DNA of 15,994 nt from Amoebophrya sp. AT5.2 (taxonomy: Eukaryota; Sar; Dinophyceae; Syndiniales; Amoebophryaceae), in the NCBI GenBank assembly GCA_005223375.1, contig RXOD01005085.1, forward strand, positions 1 through 15,994, read 5' to 3'. A model generated the notes under the pieces. The model saw only the letters and a list, made by a program, of their open reading frames with translations, had not been told where the DNA came from and ran no database searches. A program made the translations under genes and the position numbers. This document shows, in pieces, positions 1-7,500 of this stretch (positions are counted from its first letter, which is position 1; the number at the start of each line of letters is the position of its first letter).

Positions 1-161
1 AAAGCGAACAACATGGCGACGAGATAGAGCGGCAATCTCAGACTCCAGTGCCACCGGTTGTGCTCGTTCGTGAACAGATCCGCGGGTGGTTTGAATTCGG
101 AGGGGCACTCCACTACTACGTCGCCCGTCCCTTTCTTCACCTTCATGATCGGGCCCGACAT
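1..161 (-). CDS. N-terminus of a small membrane protein, cut by window edge
   Basis: An ATG at 161-159 opens a frame of 53 codons that runs off the left edge without a stop. The translation begins MSGPIMKVKKGTGDVVVECP, continues with a polar stretch, and then enters a hydrophobic segment from about residue 40 (SLRLPLYLVAMLFA). This looks like the start of a transmembrane helix preceded by an N-terminal domain of about 38 residues with no signal peptide. Coding is supported by the good start, the sharp change in base composition from the AT-rich leader upstream, and the orderly polar-then-hydrophobic layout. I do not recognise the family. It is the last gene of the minus-strand series seen here. 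The opposite strand is also open over this stretch, but its product is Arg/His-rich and lacks an ATG start, so I take it as a shadow. Confidence 0.55.
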   Translation of the reverse strand, partial: MSGPIMKVKKGTGDVVVECPSEFKPPADLFTNEHNRWHWSLRLPLYLVAMLFA

Positions 162-1249
162 GATGGTTTTGTGTATAGAGTAAGTACTCCTGAGCAGCGT
201 CGATGTCGACACTTCGTCTCGTACAGATGCTAAGAAGAAGCAAGGAAGCAGAAGGAGCAGGAGGAGCCGCTAGATAGAAGTCTTACTTCTATACGTAGAA
301 GTCTTACTTCTCGTTCAAGCTAAGCGGATGCAGTTCGTTGATTCATTGCCCAATAAAAAAAGGTACTTAAACTACCACTAGGACTAGTACGGATACGGAT
401 TTATTACTTGGTGGAGATACTTATACTATACCTAGTTAGAGACTTGCGATGCAGGTAACCCCCGACACCACTCGGGATTACTTCCCGAAACGAACGAACA
501 GCGGACTGAGAGTGCGGCTGTAGAACGAGCCAGATGCACGCGCGTAAGAGATTCGATACGTAAAAAGCGGGATGTTTTAAACCAGTATACGTCGCCCGTT
601 CACGTGCACCTGCACGGGAACGCATTCATTCAAGGATTTCCGCGAGCCCCAGCACGAGAACTTCGACATCATCACGATCGCACGAAAATCAAGTACTTTC
701 GTAGGATTCTACTGAAAAAGAACCCCCTTCATCATCTAGTTCACGACTCGCACGACCCCCACTGTTGATGTTCCATCCTCCTCCATTCCAACGTGATCAC
801 GAGTACGATTTCACAGAAGGTGCACACGTGCGCCTTGTGGTCGCTTCTCTCACAAAGGAATCACTTCCTCTACATCAAAGGCCGCAGGCGTCACTTCCTC
901 ATTGGGCCATAGCCACCTCAGACGCCAAGCAACGCGTCTGCTGGTTAAGTAGCGTTAGAGAGAGAGAAGCGTTTAGGAAAATTTTACTTGCCCTGCCAAC
1001 CACGTCTGCGATTCTACCGTCAGAGGAATCGCTTTGGAGTAGCAAACTGACAGGGCGGTGAGAGTCGTGGCAAAACCAACTGCCGACGTCCCGAGCTAGG
1101 CGTGGTAGCTGTGTTTCTTTATTGACCAAGGCACGTCATCACTCGTCCTTTTTTCATCGATGAAATCTCGCCGCGGATTGCAGCTGGTATCCTGCGCGGT
1201 CGGAGACCAGCATGTATGCGTGTCGGTTCTTCGTCGACGCAATCGCTCT
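162..1249. other. Gene-free interval (about 1.1 kb)
   Basis: I see no convincing gene here. Open frames on both strands are short, mostly lack ATG starts and have no domain-like composition. The part near 162 is presumably the promoter and 5' leader of the membrane protein gene. On the minus strand a pyrimidine-rich tract followed by CAG (around 930-970) resembles a 3' splice site, but nothing downstream reads as an exon. A 14-bp perfect palindrome (TTTCATCGATGAAA) lies at 1152-1165, about 85 bp past the stop codon at 1250. Confidence 0.5.
274..311. repeat. Two tandem copies of a 15-bp palindromic repeat
   Basis: The 15-mer AGAAGTCTTACTTCT occurs at 276-290 and again, identical, at 297-311, giving a 21-bp period. 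Each copy is itself an inverted repeat (AGAAGT, CTT spacer, ACTTCT). The pair lies about 115 bp upstream of the ATG at 161, so it could be a dimeric binding site in a promoter or a hairpin pair in a leader. Function is inference. Confidence 0.8.
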
Positions 1250-1468
1250 TCAGTAGAAGAACCGGTGTCCGCTGGAGAAGGCGAACTTGTGCTTCATGCG
1301 GAGGATCGCCAGCCCGTGGCCCACGGATTGCTCGACCTTCGGCTTGAAGTCAGGGTAGGTTAAAGGGAGAAAAAAGCCATTTTCAGTTTCATCTCCGACC
1401 TCGTGCAGGCTGTTCTTGTGGTCTACGTGATGTAATACGAGACAAAATACCAGTAAAATATGACGCAT
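1250..1468 (-). CDS. Short hypothetical ORF, or terminal exon of a spliced gene
   Basis: The frame ends at a TGA (1252-1250). Its C-terminal part reads as real coding sequence: PDFKPKVEQSVGHGLAILRM, then KHKFAFSSGHRFFY. Two models are possible. (1) A start at the ATG 1468-1466 gives a 72-aa protein whose first residues, MRHILLVFCLVLHHV, imitate a signal peptide. (2) The frame is a last exon starting at 1422, after the 3' splice site TTACATCACGTAG. I favour the second, because the apparent signal peptide is encoded by an 11-bp tandem repeat that recurs in non-coding DNA at 1616-1659, which suggests it is intronic or intergenic. In that case I could not find the upstream exon. No family is recognised. 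Same strand as its neighbours. Confidence 0.35.
   Translation of the reverse strand: MRHILLVFCLVLHHVDHKNSLHEVGDETENGFFLPLTYPDFKPKVEQSVGHGLAILRMKHKFAFSSGHRFFY
1434..1466. repeat. 11-bp tandem repeat, array 1 (three units)
   Basis: Three units of 11 bp with consensus AAATACNAGNN: aatacgagaca, aaataccagta and a decayed aaatatgacgc. The middle unit and the five bases after it (1445-1460) are identical over 16 bp to the first part of array 2 at 1616-1631. Confidence 0.65.
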
Positions 1469-1770
1469 GCCTCGGCCCTGACCGATCAAGACTCAGCAGA
1501 CATCGACAAACCGCTGCGATTGCTTAAAGCTGCAACCCCCGAAGCGCACCAAACCCCGTCGTCCTCGTCGCTGCTTGCCCTACAAGATACAACACGCCAA
1601 CTCGAGCTCGACAATAAATACCAGTAAAATACGAGTCAAATACAAGCCAAATACGAGTGAAGTTCAAGACCACACACGACCCCCCCACACACCCCAATCT
1701 CGCTACAACACCAACGACGCGACCACCTACAAGTCTCGCACTCCTTCAGACACAGTCCTTGGAAACGGGT
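1469..1770. other. Gene-free interval of about 300 bp
   Basis: This lies between the TGA ending the presequence-bearing gene (1773-1771) and the short frame at 1468. Apart from the tandem repeat at 1616-1659 it holds a C-rich tract on the plus strand near 1679-1695. I see no exon with credible boundaries, although an upstream exon of the 1250-1422 frame could be hidden here. Confidence 0.45.
1616..1659. repeat. 11-bp tandem repeat, array 2 (four units)
   Basis: Four consecutive 11-bp units: aaataccagta, aaatacgagtc, aaatacaagcc, aaatacgagtg. The first six positions are invariant and positions 8-9 are always AG. The array sits 171 bp from the matching stretch of array 1, and the two arrays share a 16-bp identity. 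An 11-bp period is close to one helical turn. Confidence 0.75.
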
Positions 1771-2776
1771 TCATCCTCCCCTTAAGTAGGCCTTCAACAG
1801 TCCCTCGTACTGCTTGTTCAGCATTTCGGCCTGCTCCGTCAGGTTCTCTACCGGCTCCCCGGCATTGATGCCCATCCCGAGGACGCCGGTCTTGCGGGTC
1901 ATCAGCTCCAGCACCTCATTAATGTGGTCCCGCACGTCCTCGCACCTGTTCGAAAGCCGAAGGATAAAAAAATAGGAGGAGCAATGGGAAGGATTTTTGC
2001 CTGTACTAATATGCATCGTTTCATTTCACTTCAGACAGAGCGAGAGCAGGGGGTGGAGATAAATCATGGCACAACCAAGGAGAAGAATCAAGAACGCATG
2101 GAGGACTCCAAGACCAATTTGTTTGCAAAACAACATAAGTACGATAGTTGAGTACGCATACATGCAGTCGGTGGCTTGGAGGCAGTAGTCGTACTTCTTT
2201 TTGATCTCCTCGTCTTTCAAATACGGCTCCATCTCGTCCTCTATTGTCTCCAGCTCTGCTGTCAGAAATGGCTCGTTGTGGACCTCAGAGGTGTTGCAGT
2301 TTGTTACTTACGCTTAGATAGTGCTGCAAAACCAGCATTCATTGTGGAGGTGCATAAGAATATGCATACTTGGGGTTGGGATGCCATGAGCATGACTCGC
2401 AATATGTAGCTGCAGCTAGCGGGTGGCTGGTGGATCTTCTTCTTCATCATGAACCTGCACAACTTCTGTCACGAAACAAGCGAGAAGCAAGATGTCTGTA
2501 TGTAAGTTGTACTAGTTCCAAGTAGTCGCCCCAGTTTGTCCCGAGCAGCTGGTCGTGGTAATTTGAGAGCATTGTTGAGAGCTCGGTCTTCGTTGCGGCG
2601 AACCTGATTGAGGTGAGGCAATGAAATTTTCCATCGTGACCACGCAGGGAAAACCAAATCAATGATTGATTTGTAGGTGACTGCAGGTACGTTCTGACAG
2701 ACGTCTTCAGGGTCGGCTGGCGGAGCGATGAGGAGACGGCTCTTGCCGCGCCCCTTCGTGCAAACTGGCCCAACAT
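1771..2776 (-). CDS. Five-exon gene for a putative mitochondrial protein of about 200 aa
   Basis: Exons by my reading: 2776-2691, 2603-2513, 2465-2312, 2258-2162 and 1945-1771. All introns are GT-AG (87, 47, 53 and 216 nt), and the phases close exactly to 603 nt with a TGA at 1773-1771. Residues 1-29 start MLGQFARRGAARAVSSSLRQ; they have six Arg, one Lys, no acidic residue and end KTSVRT before FAATKTE, a textbook mitochondrial presequence. Exon 2 gives an acidic-polar helix (ELSTMLSNYHDQLLGTNWGDY). Exons 4-5 encode Glu/Lys-rich helices likely to be coiled coil (YLKDEEIKKKYDYCLQATDC; EDVRDHINEVLELMTRK; VENLTEQAEMLNKQYEGLLK). The centre of exon 3 is the weak point: it stays in frame but reads like unspliced sequence, so another intron or boundary is likely. 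I do not recognise the family. A small accessory subunit of a respiratory or ATP-synthase complex is possible but unproven; the helical C-terminus alone also resembles nucleoporin-type coiled coils. Confidence 0.55.
1946..2161 (-). other. Intron 4 of the presequence-bearing gene
   Basis: The donor GTATGC follows ...GACTGCAT at 2162, and the acceptor ...CTTTCGAACAG ends at 1946. The split codon AT|G rebuilds a Met, and the two flanking exons are both helical and in phase. At about 216 nt it is the longest intron in this gene, with a T-rich tract (CTATTTTTTTATCC) before the acceptor. No repeat ends or inverted repeats are visible at its borders. Confidence 0.65.
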
Positions 2777-4524
2777 CTTTCCGGCTTCCGAAAAAACGGT
2801 TTTCGGATTCAGACCTCCACGGTAAAAAGTGTGGTTAGTTCTTCGTCGCAAAGATACGGTAAAACCACCGAAACAAATACAAAAACTGATGCAGCTACAG
2901 CCGTGAGCGTAAGGGTACGTACTACTTCGTACTGTGCGTTGCTCTCACTCTCCACCTCCGTATCGCTCAAAGAGGCCGTGCTGACTTCTCAGTCACTCGG
3001 TAGGGCGTGAAAAAAGCCGAACGCCAACGCTGACGGGCTTTAGTCGTCCGTCTTCATTTTCCGCAGGCACTAAACTCACAGCATTGTAAGCGTGTGCGTT
3101 CTCACGACTGAAGTCGTACTTTTTTGTCATAAGTATCTAAAGCTTCCCCTCCGTGACAAGGATTCAAAGTATCTATTTTTCTTGTTTTATCTTGTTTTCA
3201 AGCTGCCTTCTGGTCTTGATTCTTGTCTCCCTTGTAGGCCGAGAGTTGCTCTCGCGTCGACTAGAAGGCAGCGAGAGACACGCACATCAAAAATAAGCTC
3301 GCATTTCTTTTCCCAAATAAAGTATTCCAAAATAAGCGAAGACACCTTTGGGGCAAGACCAAAAACTTCTCGCGCCGCGTACACACGTCGGAGAGCAACT
3401 TTTTTTGGAGCACGACCTAATTGCAGCCCACCTGCTGTGCAAGTTCTTGTTTTTGTTCTTGTTCTAGAACTTCTTCTTCGACTATTTTAGCTCGCGTTAA
3501 CATAACTTCGTTTGCCGCCGTGCCCTGCTTGGTGTTGCGCGTCTGAGCTGAATCAAAGCAAAGCAAAGCCGACGAAGACGTCCGGGTGCGCGGACCTCAA
3601 GCCCGTGGGTGTCGCCAGCAGCGAAAGTAAATTTAGTGCGCCTCGTTCTTCGAATCGCTTTGGGAACTCGCCTCAGAGTTTCATTTCTTCGAAAGAACTT
3701 TTATCAAATTATAGGTTTCTAAGAGGGGCATTCTGCTTGTGTCTGCGCCAGAAAAAAATCTTAATTTTGAGGTTATTTCTCAGAGAACTTGAACTTTTCG
3801 GGGCTGGTAGTTCTCAAGTCGCACATTTTTCTATCCGCATATTGATGTCGCCCCTCCTGTGGAGCATTTGTCGTTGGAGGTTTCAATGAATAAGTTCTTG
3901 GGCGCGGTAAGTAGTTTGTTCCTTGCTGAAAAATGTTCGAGGCTGGGTCTTTGAATCGTATCGTAAAAGGGAAAGACTCGTATAAATATCAATGGAATTT
4001 TCTTTCTTTTTTGCCCTCTCATTCGCAAGAAGGTGCGTCGAGCTCGACACTCGCTAGGCAGTTGGTTGCATATTGCCTAGAGGCGCTAGAAGTTTGATTC
4101 AGGAGTCGTATTCGAATTTGTTCCTGGTGGATACAACGCAAGTGTGTGCATTTTGAAGTTCTGTAGCTGTACGACAATCACAATCCATATCTTCCTCGTC
4201 CAATTGGCGGATTTATAAAGCTGTAGCTGAAGCTCAAAGAAATTATATTGACGAGAGACCACACAAGCATACATAGGAATAGATCTGCTACATCAATGAA
4301 TTGTTCGTTGCTGCCGTAGCGGCCATCAACCAAAATAAACCATTTCGATTCGATACAACAGGACGTTAGCAATGCAAAATTTTATCTATCAATCAGAGTC
4401 AAAGCGCCGCATTCTTCAAGCAAGATCTAGATCAAGAATGAAGTAAAGTAAAAGTATATATTCTGGCCCGACCTATAGATACCGAACCTCGAAGCGTTCT
4501 CGTATTTTCTGACCGGATCCTGCT
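2777..4524. other. AT-richer gene-free interval (about 1.75 kb)
   Basis: I find no exon I can support on either strand. Open frames are short, rich in Phe/Leu/Ser/Lys and usually start at non-ATG codons. The interval should contain the 3' end of the cyclin transcript at its right side and the promoter and 5' leader of the presequence gene at its left. Visible structures: a 7-bp-stem hairpin at 2788-2806, 12 bp upstream of the ATG at 2776; a palindrome ACGACTGAAGTCGT near 3104-3117; a 10-bp inverted repeat pair at 3243-3252 and 3391-3400; T/G-rich gttcttg repeats near 3443-3470; and a hairpin at 4054-4080. Confidence 0.5.
4054..4080. repeat. Small inverted repeat (7-bp stem, 13-nt loop)
   Basis: CTAGGCA at 4054-4060 pairs perfectly with TGCCTAG at 4074-4080. 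It lies about 450 bp past the cyclin stop codon. It is too short to call a terminator or an RNA gene; chance is possible in 1.7 kb of non-coding DNA. Confidence 0.5.
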
Positions 4525-7500
4525 TCAGCAGATGTGTTCCTCGTCGAGGTACTTTCCGCAGCGTGCTTCGTACTTTTTCAGCAGGGCTCTGTGCTGCCCC
4601 CCCTTTACAAAAAGTTTCTTCAGCCCCACCACCTCTTTGTGAATGTCGATGGCCCACAGCCCTGTCACTTTTATGAACTCCGTCGGCCATTTTGCTTCCT
4701 CCTTAAATTTGAAGTAGTCTTTCTCGCGCACGATGCGCCTCGACTTCTGTAGTGCTGGAGGCAGATCGGAGACCAGCATCTCGTGGTCGTGATCATCTGA
4801 GTTGAATTCATCTTCCTGCCGGCCGTGGACCACATGGGTGCTTTTGGTTTGTTCGTCGTCGTTCTTCATTGTCTTCTCATCTCCCTCCTCGACCACTTGC
4901 TCCTCCGGCGAAACGAACGGCGTGGAGGACGAACCGGGGAAGCGGAAGCAGCTGCTCTTTCCCGTGCTGCGGGTGGAGGTAGGGGTGGGGGTGTTCGATG
5001 AACTGGCGACCGCGATACCTCCACTGGTCCCCGTCGCTTTTGCCGTTGACGCAGCCGTGGATGCGGTCCCCGCTCCCGAAGACGTGGATCCCCCCGTCAG
5101 GGCAGTTTTCGGCGTCCACGTGGTCGTGCTTCCGTTTATTAACATCTTCCCAGACCCACTACCATTACCACCAGCCCCAATCTTCGTGAACGACGAAAAG
5201 CTGACCGCTGCTGCGGCGTCCGCGACGAGCTTGCGTTCCGCGCGCTTCTTCTCGTTCTCGGCCTTCAGTTGCTCGCGGCGCTCGGCCTCGGCCGGCACCA
5301 AGCAGCACAGCGCGCAGTACAAACAGGCCGCGGCGCGTTTCTTCGGCGGCAGGTCCAGCATCGCGACGTCGTGGAGGCACAGCTCGCAAAAGAACGAGAA
5401 CATGGTGAAGAGCAACCCGTTCTGATCGCGCGCGTGGAACAGCCACCACGGGTCGGTCGCCACGTTGTCGCACTCGAACAAAGCGATCTCGTAGGGGTTG
5501 CACACTTTCCGGTGCCGGTTCCACCGGTTCCTGGTGTGCGGAGTAGAACCACGTGACTGATTGAACTTGGGCGCTGCTGCTGCTGCGGCTGCTGCTGTTG
5601 CTCCCCCGAAGGTCGGCGTGCCAGGCTCCGCAGCTGCGCGACCACGAGGCGCATGGTTCATCTCATCGCGTCCGTGGCGTCCTCCAGCTCCAGCTCTCGG
5701 CCCTTTTTTGTGCTGATCCCCGTGGTCCCGCTCTTGCTCCACATCATTTCCGCCCCGCGTCCTTTCGTTGAATTCATCATCCTGCGCGAAAATGCAGTCC
5801 GTCCCGCGCACCGCTTCCGCGACCGCCAGGGCCTGGAAGATGCCGCCGTACTCGACTACGGACGGGTAGCCCAGCAGGTTGAAGTCCAGTTTGTGGCAGA
5901 TATCGCACTCCCAGTCCAAGAAGTCCTGCGGCACGTACTGCTGGTCGCACAGCCGCGTCAAGTCGCACAAGTTCATCGGCATCACTTCCGAAAGCTTCAC
6001 GGCGAGAAACAAGCAGGTCGCCCCAACGAGCTGGTAGTACTTGATCTCAATGCCAGGGAAGTCCAGATTGGCACAGTACTGGTCGAGGAGGTACACGCAG
6101 AGCTCGAGGCAGGCGGGGCGGTAGAAAAAAGCGCGGGTGACCTCGACAAGCCAATCGACGAGCGTGGTGCGGTGGGAAGCACGGATGCAGCTGTTATAGT
6201 TTCAAAACGGTGCTGGGACTATGAGTTTTTCATACAGGCGGCTCGTGGCGTCAGATTCATTTGATTTCTTCTCGATCCTGCTGGTGGAAAATAATATCAA
6301 AAGTGAATAAACGTACGCTTGCTTGTTTGCGAGGTAGTCTGCCCGCAGCATTTTCTGCCAGTTGGTTCCGTCCATGTACTTCAGGACTTCTTTCATGCTC
6401 GCTAGGTCCGCGTACGAGTAGATCAAAAACGACGGAACCTGCAGCGCCTTCTTCTGCAGGAGCTTGCTCCCTAGTATGTGCCGCGGCATCATCAAGTTCC
6501 GTTCGTAGAAGTGCTGCTGATACTCCTCTGACTCCGTGGCTCCCGCCACCGCGCCCCCCCCGGGGACACCTCCGACACCCCCCATGCGGAAGCCAGCGCG
6601 GTTCCGTCCCGCGAAACTCGACCGGCTCGGCCCCCCGGCGGCCGAGCGCGTCGATGCGATCGGAAGGTCGCCCCGCATCCTGGCGCGCGAAGACCGCGCG
6701 GTCCACTCGCGGCTGAAAAATCGCAGGCGCAGCCGGTCCGCGATGGACAGCCGCTGTTGCTGCTGCTGGTGGTGCAGCGCCGCGGCGGCGTTCGTCGTGG
6801 TGGCGGCGCCGCGCAGTTCGCCGCTCTCGCCCGAAATCGACCCCACGCCGGCGGTGGCGGCCTGCACCAGCAGCTGCGAGGCTTTTTCCAGAAACGCGGT
6901 GGGCGGCAGTAACTTCAACTTGTTCTGCTGCGACTTGTTCAGCAAGCAGTCGTGTTCTTGCAGCAACTCCACGTTCTCGAACAGGAGGATGTTGGTGAAG
7001 AGATCCGAAGTCGCGGCCATCAAGTTCCGCTCGTGCAGGTCGGCGCTCGAAGTGCACGAACTGCCGGATGCGATGGACTTCTTGCCCGTGCTGAACTCTT
7101 GCGGACAGTGAATGTTGCCCTTGTCATGATCATGATTGTAGAAGGTTTCCCCATTCGCGCACAGGTTCATGAACTGCTCGAACGGGTCGGGGAAGTCGAG
7201 CACCTTGCACTTTTTTGACCTCGGCTCGACGTTCAGCAGCCGCGTTCTGGTGTGCACCAGTTCGATGGTGCCGTCTTCTTTCTCCAAGACACGCCGGTTC
7301 CCGTAAAGATCGGAGTAGACGTTGTCCAGAAACGAGCCGCGGAGCTTCTTCCACTCGCGCTTCTGGCGCAGGGCGAGGCGCGCAACGTTCAAGCGCATGG
7401 ACCTTTTCCGGTCCGTCATGGAGTTCCACCGCTTGCCGCGAAATTCCGCCTTGTTGTGGTCGGAGAGAGGCGATTGGAGCTCGGTCTCCATGTGCATCAT

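Noticed and set aside
1423..1468. Signal peptide MRHILLVFCLVLHHV
   Set aside because: It is encoded by an 11-bp tandem repeat that also occurs in non-coding DNA nearby, and a 3' splice site lies directly after it. I therefore do not claim a secreted protein.
3092..3490. 132-codon plus-strand frame in the AT-richer interval
   Set aside because: Its composition follows the local T/C-rich DNA, it is on the opposite strand to all genes, and it has no domain-like content.
4684..4705. Another partial spliced-leader resemblance (GGCCATTTTGCTTCC)
   Set aside because: It lies within the coding sequence for EEAKWPTEF of the cyclin on the opposite strand, and the match is partial.
5653..6264. 203-codon plus-strand frame opposite the cyclin box
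   Set aside because: It is the antisense of the strongest cyclin motifs (LVDWLVEV, LAVKLSEV), starts at a start-like codon inside them, and gives no recognisable protein.
6257..7057. 266-codon open frame on the minus strand overlapping the cyclin gene
   Set aside because: It is Arg/Ala-rich, shadows the cyclin frame in GC-rich DNA, and has no domain-like pattern.
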